Positions 45,096 to 58,600 are shown, numbered from the stretch's first letter. The stretch is 64,000 nt of DNA from Trochalopteron elliotii (GCA_024734555.1 JANPWX010000443.1:792873-856872); one strand, 5' to 3'. Notes: a model not told the origin generated them from the letters alone. Made by a program: numbers and translations.

Positions 45096-45211
45096 ATGTC
45101 GGTTCTTCCAGATCTTCACCTGCATTATGTGCAGGCCTGTCGAGATTTGAGCCAGCCTGAAAACCCCTTCGTTGCTCGTGTGCTTCAAGAAGCTGATAAA
45201 AATGATGAAAT
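45096..45211 (+). CDS. LRRC34: LRRC34 coding exon 1 (start codon)
   Basis: Encodes MSVLPDLHLHYVQACRDL, then SQPENPFVARVLQEADKN. Donor gtaagc, exit in phase 2. A gccggcag acceptor just upstream of the ATG suggests a preceding untranslated exon. Confidence 0.88.
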
Positions 45212-48200
45212 GTAAGCAAATAACAAATGGGGTGTTTCAGATGCTTCTGAAAGCCTTAAACGGGGTAGCAGGATGAGGAATTGAAAAATGAGAAAGTTCA
45301 TGCAGTTTCAGGCTTAAACACAAATCAAATTTAACATTTACTGCTGAAGTTCTGGTTTGACTCATCTTGACATCATCTTGGCAGAAGTTTGTAGCTATAC
45401 ATCCTTTCTGGGCAGCTTTACAAGCAGTGAAATCAAAAAAAGTGAAAAATGTACAGGATGGTGCCTTTCTGTCCCCTAAAGAAGCCAAACCCAGTGTTTA
45501 GTCATCCTAACTCCCTTCTTTGTGTCTCACTCCTGTTTAAAAAGCCTTAGCTGCATCCAGTTACCTTCCAGCTGGTCATGCTTCCCTGAGCTGTCTCTGA
45601 ATCCTGGCAAGCTATTAACCACCCAAATTCTCTCTCATTAAGGGTTTGAGTACTGCTTCTTCTCATGGACAGTGCTGGAATCAAAGTTAATTGTCCTTTA
45701 GGGGGAAAAAAAAACCTGAGAAAATGAAATGGTTTGTGTTAGGTTTTGATCCTGAGGGCAGGATAAAGTAAAGAAAGGAAAGACAGCAAGTAAAAAGAAG
45801 ATGATGAGGTAACCTCTGAGATAATCTTTATTTTCATCTGCCTTCCCCTCATCTTGGTTATTCCTGCTTTCAGTGCAAGCATGGCCTTGCAGCTGGGCAG
45901 TGCCTGCAGAAAGGGCAGTGCTGAGGTAGTGCTTGGATCACATCATCTGTCCTGGTGCTACCAAAGGAGTGGCAGCAGATAACCCTGGGCAAGAGCTCCA
46001 GTGAGGGCAGACATGGGCCCACCTCTGATCTGGAGAGAAAATTCATTTCTCTCTATCATTTCACTTCTCCCCATGTGCTTACATTTTTATGTTACTGCAG
46101 AAGTACAAAAGGAATCACATTAAAATTAGCTGGAAATAATCATCTGGTGCCTGTGCCAAGAGTTACAGATGATGATCTTGGAGCTCTTGTCTCTGTCTTA
46201 GACCAAGCTGCCTTTGTCACAGGTAAGGTTTTTCCCTGTGTGTTTGACATTGCTGTGCTAATACAAGAAAACATCATCAGTCTGGATTTCAGCCTTATTT
46301 CATCTTTGTTTCTTTTTGTTCAGAGATCAGTTCAATGGAGATATGCATTCCTTATTCTTCATCTTTTTCAGGTTTGGATCTTGCCTACAATTTATTGACT
46401 GATGCTGGAGCACAGACCATAGCAACATTCCTCCAGGTGCCAAGAGATGTTTAGCTTTCAGCAACTTGTAATTAATTTGTCTGTAGTAATATTTATATGT
46501 GGTGTATTGGGGACAAGAACGAGCTGGTTTGGCAAAATTCCAATAACTTTGACTATCATATCCCAATCCACCCTACTAGAACCTCAGATTATATTCTCTG
46601 TGGAGATTTTTAATTTCTGGTAGAAGGCCTTTGGATATTTGGCTGTGGTGTCCTGAGAAAAGAATGATGGAATAAACTGAGGCTTTTAGGCTCAGAGTTC
46701 AATTCAGCAAAGGGGGTAATGGTTGTGTCAAGTGTGCCAGGGCCTTTGTTTCAGCTATTTTATAATATCTGTTAGCCTTTTTATGGGCCTAAACATAGGG
46801 AATTTTAATGTAGCCTTTTTGTCATTGTAAGCACTGGGATACAGGTGGAAAATAGTGGGCTGTCACCCTGTGCCTGTGTTCCTAGAATTTGAGGGGCACT
46901 GTTAGGTTCACAAAATGCCTGAATTTGTGCATCTGAGCTTGACCACTGCCTCGTGCACAGGGCTCCTGGGTGGTTCCTGAGGGCCCTCCCTGTGACAGGT
47001 TTTATGCCTTGCCCTCATCACCTGACATAAATTTGGCATTCTTTAATTATTCTCCAACCCATGAACTGCCTCAAATGCTGCAAAGGGAAGAGTTTGTACG
47101 TGTATCTCCTTTTTGGAAAACACAGCTGTGCTTTTGGAAAACAACTGTCATTGCTTCCTGCTCTGTTTGTTCCCAAGGAAAACTCCAGCCTGCAGTATCT
47201 GAACCTGATGTTCAATGACATTGGCACAAGTGGGGCAGAGCTGATAGCAGAAGCACTCCATGTGAGTATTTGCCTGGGAGATTTAGGCAATGGCATCTCC
47301 TTTGATATTTTTGCTTTTGATGACCAGTACTGGCTGTGCTGCCAACATCAGAGCTGGCTGAAAGGGGCCTCTGTCTTTGCTCCTTTCAGCATGTTGCTGT
47401 GTCACAGGGATTGCCTGGTTTCCCAAGGCACACTTCAGAAATCAGATTTCACACAAGAGAAAAGTTGCACTGTGCTGCCATTAACACTTAATTATCTAGA
47501 AAAAGACGTAATTGTCTATAAAAAGCACAACTATTGCAGCTGGGTTTTTCTGTGTGAAAAATGCTATGCTACAGGGTATATAATGCCATCATTCTTTTCC
47601 TCTTTTTTCACAAAAAATTAAATTAAATTTGACTGCACTTTGACATCAATATTTGTCTTGATTCAAGATGCCTGAGACGTGTTTTCAAAACTTTGCCTTA
47701 CAGCAGCACCACAAACCCAAGTTTGTTATTTTTTATGTGGTTTCCCAAGGAAATGAGGCTTGTATGTAAGATCTGTTGTGTTTGTGAAAGAAGACTCACA
47801 TGAGCTCTTTCTTCCTCCTTCACAGTCTTTGAACCCTGAACTGATTTCAACTAAATTTGACAGGCCTCCAAAACATGAAGGCTGTGCAGTAGATGTACAA
47901 TGCTGGGCTCATACAAGGCTTACCAGATTTAAATCAGTATTAATGCAATTTGTATCTCAGATGCCAATTTAGGCAGAAATATTTGTCTGGATTATTTTCA
48001 TGAGTGTGATGAAATTCATGAACTTGGGAGAAGAAAAAGTTTTCAAATACAGGAGTTTTGCTCGTGGACTCTCATGTTTGGTGCCAGGGAGGGGAGCCTG
48101 AGCCAAGAGCTGAGCCAGTGTTATCACTTAGACACAATTCTTCTGAAAGGTTGTTTTGTCTCTGTGTGACAACCAGCAGAATTCACATGAAAAAAAAAAA

Positions 48201-51200
48201 AACCAGCACAGTGTTGTTTTCCAGGCCATCTTAAAGGAATATATATTTTTAAAAATTTTGTCTAGAGCAATCAAAGTCTTGTGCACCTGAGAATGACTGG
48301 AAACAAAATAGGAAACGAAGGTGGGATGTTCTTTGCTTCAATGCTAAGAATTAACTCAACCTTAGAGAAGTTGGATCTTGGAGACTGTGATTTGGTGAGT
48401 AACCCAGTAAAATTATCAGCAATAAGACATAAGTCTTTCAAGGGTATTACAAGGGTCCTGCAGTGCTTAATTAGGGGGAAATACCATCTGTTGTCATTGA
48501 TTTTGTGACAGCCAGAGGTAACACAATATATAATATTGCAATGTGTGCTTGGAAAGGCACATTGCATAAAGCACCTGTGAAGTCAGAACTGGGGATATTT
48601 TAGAGCCACCGTGTCTCTCTAGGAATTCAAGTGCTTGGCTTGCACATTTTCTGAAGTTTTTTTTTCTGCTGTTCCTTTCTGTTAAGCAAAGTCCTGTATA
48701 ATTCATGTTGAAGAATGAACTTCTCATTCCCTGGAGAATCTTTTCCTTCTGAAGTGTGCAGTGCTGTAACCCCTGAAAGTCACTCATCCCATAGCTCTGC
48801 TGCTCCTCTCAGAGCTTGAGTAGAAAAGCACCCAATTTACTCTTGGACAATGTGGTTCCTCCTAGAGCTGGGAACTGAGACTTCTTACTTTTAAAAGCCT
48901 ACATTTGTCTCCTGGAAATTCAGAATTTGCTTCTGAGCCAGGAGGGGGAATACCCCTCAGAAAGTGTGAAGGTGTTATGAATACATGAACAAGGAAAGTG
49001 TAGGCAGTGTAGGATTTATTCAAAAGCTCAGTCTGTGTGTGCTTGGTAGGGAGTTGATAGAGTTGGTTTAAAATGAGATGGCTTTGGGTACAGACCAGCC
49101 TTCTTGAAAAGTAGCATAAATATAAGATAGAGGCCAAATTAGGAGGATATTTTAAAAAAAAATCTAAATTTGCCTGATTCATACTAAATATGAATTTACC
49201 TGGTGGATAAATGTTAGGGTAACACACAGAGGCTGATTTTGCCTCATAAATCAGGGAAATCATAATACAGGATCAATTGAATGGATAAGCATTTTTGAGA
49301 TCCATTATTCTTGCTTTTCATTTTCTCAGTTGCCAAGTAATTTGTACTACTTAGTCTAATTTCACTCTGCTATTCCACAGGCAGTTGACATTGGTATTAT
49401 CAGAAAATCTTTTATGTGTCTGTAAGCAGTTGCCTGCTGTAGTCCCATCCCTCCAGAGTAGAGGAAGGCAGAAATAATAGTAATGGCAATTTGGTAGCTT
49501 GATTTATACACTGAACAATTTTCTCTGAAGAGTTTATTTTCATTTCCAGGGCCTGCAGTGTCTAATAACAACATCCATAGCCCTGACTCAGAACAAATCA
49601 CTCAAAGCCATAAACCTAAATCGTCCTTTGCTATCCAACCAACAGGTATGTGAGTGACTGTGCAGTCAGCTCAGAGAGAGGGGCATAAGTCAAGTCAGTA
49701 CTGATGTATTTATGGACATCTGAACTACACAGCTCCATGGAATTCCTTACAAACTGGAGAAAATTGTTGCAGGAATATTATTTTTCTCTTTCTGTGCCCA
49801 ATTTTGTGCAGCCCCTGTTTAATTAGAAGGTTAATTTTTTAAAGATTTATTTGTTGGTACATTAGTTAAATAATGGGCCAATGGAGAGGGGTTGGTATTG
49901 GAGAAGCAAGTGTTCCTTCTGCTGTTAGAACATGGAGTTTCCTGCACTGTTCAGCAAACTGAGGGAGCCATGCTGTGTAGCAGGAAATGAGAGGGAGCAC
50001 AAGGGATGCTGTTTAGCTGAGCCTAAAGAAGAAAGACACTGCAGCAATTCCCACATTCTCTGGGCTGAGTGGTTTTGCTGTCTCACTCTGTGCGTGGCTG
50101 GTCCTGCTCAGATCTTGGCTGCAGAGCTGGGTGGAGGTGGAGTCACCTGCCTGGCAGCAGTTCTCAGGTGTCTGGGACAGGATCAGTGTTTTCCTGATGG
50201 CAGGATAATGAAATTAAACTGTCATCAAAGCAGATCTTCCTCAATTCCCCAAGGTAAATTTTACAGTTTGAACAGATTTTAGTTGTTTCTTTTCTAAGGC
50301 TGGGCTTGGTCTGCCTAACTCCAGCTTTGGAAGTCAATTTAAACTTGTGCTATTGGTAACAGTAAGGACCTGCTCTGCACCTGTCAAAGGCCCAAATTGT
50401 CATTGATTGCATCTTCAGCTCTATCATTCTCTGAGGCTTCTGAATTTTTCCTTTATTTTTGACTCACAGTATTAATTCAGTTATTTTTTTAACTAAACAG
50501 GACAACTTTGAACAAACATCCTTTGCCTTAGAGTGGCAGGACATCTTTTTTCCCATAGAAGTCCTGTTTCTTTTGCATACAATTAACAGAACCCTTAAGG
50601 CTGGAAAAGATCTCCAAGATCAAGTAAAATCTTTGACCAATTCATTCTTGTATGAAATAATTAGCATAATTTCAAAATACTTTCAAATGTTGTCAAAGAC
50701 TGACTCAAACATTCAGTTTTTAAAGAGCAATAACAGGGAGAGAAACTGATTAGACATAATTAAATGTTGATGCTTCACTGATATTTGCAGTGATGTAGAC
50801 AGTACTGTAAAACTGCAAATATTTTTATAGTGTTTTTCTTCTCTCTTTTTTTTCATTTTAGCTTTATCATAAGATGTTGTTTTGTGGTTATTTTTATATA
50901 ATATACAAAATAGAACAGTACTGATGACCAGATCTTGCAGTCAGTTGCATATCTGCCTTTTACTGAGGCACAACTGTATCTTATCCTAAAGTCCAGCTTA
51001 ATAAAATTGAGTGTATGTTTCTAGGAAGAGACCACAGTTCATGAAGCTCGGATGTTGAGGATTAATTCTTCTCTTGTGGAACTACACTTGGGCAAGCATG
51101 GAATGAAAAACTTTGGTGTGGAGCGACTGTGTGATGCCCTTTATGGAAACTCCACCCTGAGATACCTTGACCTCAGCTGGTGAGAGTGATTGAATGAGGC

Positions 51201-53098
51201 ACATTAGGAACTCATTTTCTTAGCAACTTTAAAAAAAAAAAAAATTTACAATGTGCATCTCTCTTTCAGTAATAACATAACCTATGATGGTGTGAAATTT
51301 TTGGGAGAGCTACTAAAGAGGAACAAAACCCTGAAGATCCTGGATCTTAGTGCAAACCGAATAGAAGACAACGGAGCCGTTTACCTGAGCGAGGCTTTGG
51401 CCACGCGGAACATGACTCTGCAGGCGTGAGTATTTGCACAGCTTCCCCAGAGGCTGCAGGTGACAAACCTGCACTTTGCAGTGGCTGAAATGGCATCTCA
51501 GCTCTGTGTCTTCATGTGCATCACAATAGGAAAGTCAGGAAGTTCCAAGTGTTTTAGAGAATTTTTCCTTCTTGGGAAAAAAAAAAAAAAAACAAACACC
51601 CCGTGAGTGATTGGGTGGGATTTCTTTACTAAGCATCGGTGTCTGCTGCCGTGTGAGATGCTCCAAGACTTGTGAGACACCCTGGGGTGCTGGAGGTGAG
51701 CCCCAGGTCTGCTCAGAGCTCTCACAGCTTTCACAGTCACTCTTAGAGGGTGAGGGGTGAGGCAACTGATCTGTTTGTTCCTTCTGCGCCTTTGAAGCGC
51801 AGGTCCCTGTGGTGCACAAACGAAAACAAGAGCTGCAGGTCTTCAGAATTTTGAGATAATCAGATTCCACGCTGGGATAAGGCACTATATTTGTTGGTTC
51901 TGATCTTCAACACTTAAGAAAATCCTCTGTTTAAGTTCTCTTCCGGGTGAACCCAGAAGAGCTGTAATCTCTCCATCAGGGTGTCTTTTGCTGCCGCGTT
52001 AAACCCCCGCCGGCAGGATGTAAAAGCTGATCAAAGGTGTTACCTGAAGCCATTAGTTTTAAGTAGCAGACTGAGGAGGTGGCGGCTGCGAGGTGCCTCT
52101 GACAGCCTCGCAGGTTCACTAATATAAAAATAACTGCCACTTCACAAAGATCAAAGCTTAGCCTGGATAAATGCCAAGGCTTGGGCTTCAAAGCAGACTA
52201 GAGATGAGACCTGGCCACCATGCAGCAAAGTCAGTGACACTGAGGAACTCAGTAGTGAACAACCTGGCTGCAAGAGGCAGGAAAGTGCTTTGAGAAATAG
52301 AGTAAGTCCAGAGGCCAACTGCCTTTGGCAACCTGAAAAGGGTATTAGAGTAGGACTGGCTTTGATACAAATAAATAATTATATTATAAATAAAAATCTC
52401 TATATATGTATTATATATATAATAATAAGACTAAATCATAGTTAAAGTCTTATTTTTTAACTAAGAGATGGGAAATCTATGCTTTGGCATACATTTTTTC
52501 TGTTTTCTAGGTTGTCTGTTGTAAGCAACAATATAACTGATGAAGGACTTGTAGCCCTTGCACACGCAATGCAATCCAACACGACACTTTCCCATATTTA
52601 TATCTGGGGGAACAAAATCGATAGAGACGCCTGTGTGGTAAGTGCTTGGTTCTGAACTCGCCTGAGAAGGCTGGCGTTTGTTTGTTCTAATTTCTTTCCA
52701 TTGTTGGGAAGACTACAGCAATTAGTGAACCAGACACCAGTTTGATTTGGGGGTTTTGATGTGGTGGTGCTGGAAGGAGACTCCCTGGAGACGAGCACGC
52801 TGAAGGGACTAAGGGCCGTGTGTTGTCTTGCAAAGCCTTCACCCCACTTCAGAGGAAGTACCGCGTGTCAAATTCCTGCTTTTCTTCACCCCAGGCATTC
52901 GGGGAGCTGATCGAGATGGGCCGCCTGGAGCTGGGCTGCACGGATGTGGTTCCCTACGAGGTGGACGGGGAGGTTTTGCTGGCGGAGCTGTCCCACGGGC
53001 TGGGCAAGCACCGCTACTGGGCTCCGCGCTCCGCCGCCGCGGACCCCGGCGCCGCCAACGCCAGCCTGGGAATCCTCCCTGTCTCCGAGTATTTGTGA
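45096..53098 (+). CDS. LRRC34: Leucine-rich repeat-containing protein 34 (ten coding exons)
   Basis: Joined CDS: 45096-45211, 46101-46222, 46372-46436, 47178-47261, 48266-48394, 49550-49645, 51025-51179, 51270-51425, 52511-52637 and 52895-53098. It totals 1,254 nt, 417 residues plus TGA. All introns are GT-AG and every junction is in phase. After a short N-terminal helix region the protein is a run of ribonuclease-inhibitor-type LRRs, such as LKLAGNNHLVPVP, LQYLNLMFNDIGTSGAELIA, LRYLDLSCNNITYDGVKFL and LKILDLSANRIEDNGAVYL. The length is close to human LRRC34. LRRC34 is expressed in testis and pluripotent cells; the mammalian protein is nucleolar, binds nucleophosmin and nucleolin and has been linked to ribosome biogenesis. 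Family, order and strand next to MYNN and LRRC31 support the name. Confidence 0.95.
46101..46222 (+). CDS. LRRC34: LRRC34 coding exon 2
   Basis: Acceptor gttactgcag, donor gtaagg. Reads STKGITLKLAGNNHLVPVPR and DDLGALVSVLDQAAFVT, the first LRR of the solenoid. Confidence 0.94.
46372..46436 (+). CDS. LRRC34: LRRC34 coding exon 3 (65 nt)
   Basis: A short exon: (G)LDLAYNLLTDAGAQTIATF then LQ. Acceptor ctttttcag, donor gtgcca (weak). The exit in phase 0 matches exon 4. Confidence 0.9.
47178..47261 (+). CDS. LRRC34: LRRC34 coding exon 4 (84 nt, one LRR)
   Basis: Exactly 28 codons, one repeat: ENSSLQYLNLMFNDIGTSGA then ELIAEALH. Acceptor tcccaag, donor gtgagt; phase 0 at both ends. Confidence 0.95.
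47262..48265 (+). other. LRRC34 intron 4
   Basis: About 1 kb with a short A-tract near 48,190. The open frame at 47,760-47,972 has no family motif. Confidence 0.55.
48266..48394 (+). CDS. LRRC34: LRRC34 coding exon 5
   Basis: Acceptor ttgtctag, donor gtgagt, phase 0-0, 43 codons: SNQSLVHLRMTGNKIGNEGG through STLEKLDLGDCDL. Confidence 0.95.
49550..49645 (+). CDS. LRRC34: LRRC34 coding exon 6
   Basis: Acceptor tttccag, donor gtatgt, phase 0-0, 32 codons: GLQCLITTSIALTQNKSLKA then INLNRPLLSNQQ. Confidence 0.95.
50587..50640 (-). mobile_element. Probable degenerate CR1 fragment in LRRC34 intron 6
   Basis: The plus strand reads cagaacccttaaggctggaa followed by aagatctccaagatcaag, resembling an inverted CR1 3' region. 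It is short and diverged. Confidence 0.45.
51025..51179 (+). CDS. LRRC34: LRRC34 coding exon 7
   Basis: Acceptor gtttctag, donor gtgaga. Reads EETTVHEARMLRINSSLVEL and GNSTLRYLDLS; exits in phase 2. Intron 7 that follows is only 90 bases. Confidence 0.95.
51270..51425 (+). CDS. LRRC34: LRRC34 coding exon 8
   Basis: Acceptor ctctttcag, donor gtgagt. Reads (C)NNITYDGVKFLGELLKR then LKILDLSANRIEDNGAVYL, two canonical LRRs. Confidence 0.96.
52511..52637 (+). CDS. LRRC34: LRRC34 coding exon 9
   Basis: Acceptor ttttctag, donor gtaagt. Reads (A)LSVVSNNITDEGLVALAH and HIYIWGNKIDRDACV. Confidence 0.96.
52895..53098 (+). CDS. LRRC34: LRRC34 coding exon 10 (C-terminus)
   Basis: Acceptor cttcaccccag, stop TGA at 53096-53098. 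Reads AFGELIEMGRLELGCTDVVP then YEVDGEVLLAELSHGLG and ends ILPVSEYL. It is far richer in GC and CpG than the preceding LRRC34 exons. It has an alanine-rich segment near the end. Confidence 0.95.
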   Translation, partial: AFGELIEMGRLELGCTDVVPYEVDGEVLLAELSHGLGKHRYWAPRSAAADPGAANASLGILPVSEYL

Positions 53099-55618
53099 GT
53101 GTGGCAGCACCCCGGGGCACTCCCTGTGCCTCAGCTTTCCCGACCTGCTTTCCAGTAAAATAGATTGTATTGGGATCAGACTTGCTGCATGCTGTTTCTT
53201 TGGGGTTTGAGTCTAGGAGGAATCTACACCTGCTGGAAGTGGCAACAGAGAGAAAATATCAAACAAAAAGACCTCAGAATTTGTTGCTAAATAACGTTGC
53301 ATCTATTGGAAGTCTTTAACTGTGAAAAGGTTTGTAGCCAGGCAGAGCACAGTGACAAAAGCAATAGCCAGGACTGCTGCTGGGCAGCAGATCAGGTACC
53401 CTGCAGAGTCAGATTCCTGCTGAAGCTGAGAGCTTTGGGTAAATCCATTTGTTAGCACTGTTCTCCATGTACTCTTTCCTTTTCCTTAGCAATTGCATCC
53501 TTTTAATCTTCTTCCAACTGTGACTTTTTTTAAACCAAGGTAAGTGAACTTAAGCATCAAGCCACAGTCATGCTAGAATTCAAAGCTGGTGAACTCACTT
53601 TGCTGGGATATGCATGGAATTTTGATTAAATTTTAGCACATGCTTGTTTCTTACACTACAAAAAGAAACCACCACCAAATCTGGTGGCAACATTTCTTCT
53701 CATCTCAGGAAAACTGCCTAAAAACATTTGTATCATTATAGCCCTGGGGCAATTCCTACACACGAGTAACACAACATATGCATGTAATGGTAGTTAAACA
53801 TTGTTTGATGGTTTGGACAGACTTTGTCTAATTGGGAATCACTCTGCTGGTTTCCTTTTTCCATTCACTCTGCTCATCCCTGCAGAAGTGACTTAATTTA
53901 TGCTCCTAAACAGAAAAAGTTACCAAACAGGAGGGCAGACGTTTGCTCTAAGCCTTTCATTAATGCAATCCTCTGCCTCTCTAAATGTGCCTGTTAAATA
54001 TTAGCATGAAGTACCAGAATAATCTGTGACTGTATGTACAAGATCCAAGCAAGAGAGGAAAAATTTTAAAAAGTAATTTCAGTAAAAATAGCTGGGAAGC
54101 AGCAGTGTAACTGCTGCTGTTCTGACTCTGTATTACCACTGTGGTAGTGTAGGAACAGGAAGATTTTGGACACCTCTTCCCCAGCTGAAATGACCAGGGC
54201 AGTTGTGAGAGCTGGTGTAGCTGGAGGTTTGTTGTTGTTCGGTTGGTTTGTTGTTGTTTTTTCATTGCCCCCACCCCCAAACACAAATTACTCAGGCTCT
54301 TGCTCCAAGAGCCCCTGGTATCCTCAGAGGCCTTAGAGCTGAGCCCAGAGCAGGTTTGTCTGTTTGTCCTGCACACCTGCCCAGGGCTCTCCCAGCCTAC
54401 AGTCACCCAGTTGAGCACAAAGTCCACACAAAGTCACCTGTGAACACCCAGCTCTAGAGAGGAGCTTCTATTTTAACTCTTGCTCAGCAGGAAGGGTGCA
54501 ACAATGAGAACTAAAGCTGGGGATATACCAAACACGGTGGTTTGAGAAGAATCTCCACACTAGGAGCATTCCTAAATTCTGAAATAATTAGATAAGCCTG
54601 TGTTGGTACTTTTCTGAGTGCTGCTGCTCTGGATCATTGCAGGTGACACTCTGATAGTGTCAGTGCTGACACACTGGTGACAGAATTTCTTGCTAGAAAC
54701 ACCACAAGACTCAGACATCTATTTTTTCCATGCATCTTTCTTTCCCTTGCCAGGTATATGAAGTTCAGTCTAATTCCACTGCTCAAATTAAGTCTTAATT
54801 TACTTGTATGAATGACATTTGTTAATCTGGGGTGGGATCAGGTACTCCACTCTACCAACAGCAGTATTTTGGTTTCCGTGGTGTGATAAGATGGCAACAG
54901 TATCACAGTCAAAATATATCAGGTAAAATGGCATCCAAAAATGCTGGTGTATGTGTTTGAAGTATTTGCACTCTATCTGAACCCTTGTTTAACAGCAACT
55001 TGTTCAGCCCATAAAGCCCTCTTCATTACTGACAATATCCATAAAAACAGCTCATGTGTTAACAGTTTTCTTTGATATTCCTTTGGAAGAAAGGGATGCC
55101 AAGTAATTCCTACCAAATTTTGTATACAGCTTCCTGCAAACTTAAACAATTATTTGTGCAAACTCCTGTATTGCTTAAAGAGGCCTGTGCCAGAGACTTT
55201 CATTTCTTCTTTCCTCTGACCTTGAAATTCTTAGAAGATGTATCTTGTATTCTTTGGAATGAGAATTTACAAAGGCTAGACTTTTTTTTTTGCCATGTTC
55301 TTCTGAGTTATTCAGAAGCTAAAGCAAGCATAATCCTGCTCTGAAAACCATTTTTTTCAGCTTTTAGACCTTGCTGAAAGGCAGCATTTTCCCCCCAGTT
55401 TGAGAGAGGGGAGGCAAATGAAGGCAAGTGACTGATCCAGCAGGGCAGGGGTGCAGCAGAGGACCCCCAAATCCCACTGTGTGCTCCAGGGGCCCCCATG
55501 GTCCTCGTGCCAGGCTGGTGACAGGGGTTGTGTCTGGCTGGTTCCCTCCTGTTTTTGTTGCTACCCCTTGCAGTTTTATAAACAGGAGACACAAGGTGAG
55601 GGAAAATTATAAAACAAG
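53099..55618. other. Region between the convergent LRRC34 and MYNN 3' ends
   Basis: LRRC34 and MYNN converge here. A weak AGTAAA variant signal lies about 55 bases after the LRRC34 stop; no consensus AATAAA was found close by, so the LRRC34 3' end is uncertain. No other gene is recognised. Confidence 0.5.
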
Positions 55619-55624
55619 TTTATT
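55619..55624 (-). terminator. MYNN: Candidate MYNN polyadenylation signal
   Basis: AATAAA on the minus strand, followed within about 35 bases by a GU-rich stretch (ttgtgtctcctgtttat). It lies about 3.4 kb beyond the MYNN stop, implying a long 3' UTR. Other TTTATT words occur nearer the stop (for example near 58,149), so alternative sites are possible. Confidence 0.4.
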
Positions 55625-58600
55625 AAAGTCTAACATAAAACACTTCAGGCTAAATATGTACAACTCCCTCTTCCCAGGGGATTATAAAATTGAGAGTTGA
55701 GGTATATACAAATAACAGAGGAAAAGTTGTATATACATGACAGATACTTTAAAAATAATTTAACCAAAAAAAAAAATCAGTTATTAGTCCTTATCTGAAC
55801 TTAGTTCTGCAAGGCTTATTGAGCCTCTCCGAGATCACAGCCCTGAAATCCTTCATGTGGGACTTGTCTGTACTTGAAAATTGTTTTGTAGCACGTGATT
55901 TCAGAAAGGTTGTCATGCTTTGTGCCCACTGAGAGGCACTAATTTAAAAGTCAATGTGATACAAAGAGCTGTTCTCACCTAAGTACTTCCAAACAGTCAA
56001 TTCAGAGATTTAGAGATGCAGATAAGCTATTCAGGCAAAACTTGCACCAACTTCAGTGCAAAACTGACTGAAAGAGCAGTGTGACAAAACATGTCACGTT
56101 CTTTGTATTACTCTTAATAGAATTATTGAAATTCCTTCTTTTCTTTTGCAAGGACACATGCCTAAAAAGATTCCATGCTCTCCCATATTAATCCCTTACA
56201 GAAATTACCAATACTGTTATAAGCCTTGTACTTCAAAATGAACCCTTAAGCCTAGGACTTACATGTGCAGCTGATTTCCATGCATCTATTGGCAAAAGGT
56301 ACAGTCCAGACCTACAGCCTGAACACACCTACAAATATATATATATATATATTTATATTTATTTATTTATTTAAAATCTATATTCTAGTAAATGAATACA
56401 GTTGGTAGAGATCATACCTCAGCAGCTGAGATATCTTCATAAAAGATGAGGATAAAAATCAAGATTCTCAGATGGGGACTCAAGAGTGCAGGTCACTAAA
56501 TTATTGCTCCAAGACAAAACTACAAGCCTTTGTATTCTATTAAGAAAGGTTAAAATTGTTGTATTGTAAAAAATAATGAATATCTTCTTGTCTATAAAGA
56601 AAACTAAATGACTAATAAAGCAACTGTTACTGTTATAAGTATCTAAACAAATCCTGTATAAATCTAAGCACTGTATTTTTTAAAAAAGTCTGAAATCTAA
56701 GAATACAGTAATAAGCTATAATTTTAGAAATATAAAACCAGTCCAAACAAACACTGTTATGGAATGCATTTTCTATGTAGGAATGTAGTTATTGTTTAGG
56801 TTTCTTTCCAGAGCTGTTCTCTCTCCTGCTCATTTATCCTGGATATGTTTATCCTGAGCTGCTTTTCCTCTGCTACCAGCAGCCTATCTTTACTTTGTCT
56901 TCCAAAGCTGTTTAAATATGCAACTTATAAGTTGCACTGTGTTTTCTTTCTCAGTATTCATGACTAAACCTTTGTCTATCCCAAGATTTCTGCTCTAGTT
57001 TCAGAGAGAGACAGCAAAGAGGAAGCTTACTACAAGCTACACACAGTCAAGGTCCTGATTTTGTGGTTCTTCAGTCTTAAATGGCAAGGCTGAGGAATCC
57101 CTCAGGGGCTACACCAACAACAGAAGCTGAAAGAGACAAGAGGGGAGACAAAGGGAAATGCCAAAAAGAAAATACCAGAGAACTTTATCCCCTGTCTTTT
57201 GCCAGCATTATGAACATCAGCTGTTCATCAGTGTTGTGGGACAGACAAGCAGAGAAATTAAAGGGCCTGCATTAATTAGCTTCAGTAGGGACAGTGTAAG
57301 AGATTAGGGATGTTCCTGTTGAACATGGCATGGCTGGCCATGCTGTTGAACTTCTGCTGGCCATGGTAGGCTTCATCAGCAAACCTACCATATATTAAAG
57401 CATAAAATGTGACCAAGCAGCAGGTTATAGATATGCCCCACACTAAAATGATCAATGCAAAGCAACAAAAGGTCTATTACTTTACAAATATAAACATGTA
57501 GGAAGAGAAAAAAAAAATTATAGTCACACTCAGGAGTCAAGGGACCATTTTCAGACTCTAAATGAAATCCTTCAAGAAATTTTTCACAAGTCTGTTTAAT
57601 TAAGGTGCAGATTAATTATTACTCCATGTAAAACGGAATCAGTTAAGAGGTATCTTCTATGCTCTTCTATTGATCTGGACACAAGGCATCAGTGGAAATA
57701 CATGCTAGCACCAAGGAAATAACCAACAAAGGACAGCTTTAAATGCATTGTTGGTACAGTATCATGACTGTTTCATTACTGCTTGATGATTACATAAATA
57801 ATGCTTACAGTTGTTAATGGCACAAACTGGCAAAATGGAGTAGAAAGGTACTTCTATTGTCACCTAGTCCTTTATGACCCTACCAAGACATTAAAATGTT
57901 GCTTTTTAAATATGTCTCTTGCTAGTAATAAAGCCTGTCTTTACCTGGGCCTTGCTAGGTACCAGTTTTGTGCAGTTACTGTGGACAAGTGACATGAGAG
58001 GTAAAGCAATACAAAAAACTTTAATTGAAACAAATCAGTTAAACTCTAACAAGACCTTGCCTGGAAGAATATCAATCTGCTCCGTTGTATTATTCTTTAA
58101 TGCCTCCTCGTGTAGTGTTCACTTATTATTTTCACAGTGAAGGGTGGCATTTATTTCCTTTTTTGTACCTCCTATCTAGCACAAGAAGCAGCACTACAGC
58201 CAAAAAAAGGATTATGAAGCTCTGATTCATGCCTCACTAATTAACTCACTGCATCTTGTCACCTCATCTACAACATGCATGTCCCAGCTCTCCTTTTGTT
58301 GTTGTTTGTGCCAAACCAAGGGTGTTTTAGGGATGTGAAAAATAAATCTGGGACAAGATACAACAATGCTGGATCCACTTCAAACAAAGAAAGGCAATTG
58401 GTTGGAAAGAAGACCCAGGAGTATCCATGCCATTAGGACCCTCCCACTTGCCACACTTCAGACAAAAATTAACCCTCCTTTACTTTCCTTGTCAGGAAAA
58501 TACATCCAAACCTTTCCCTCTGGTCAGGATCCACTTGAAGATGGCACTTCTGACAGCCAGCAGCAAATCTGTGCAAGCAGCTCAGCAGAGCCCTGACCTG

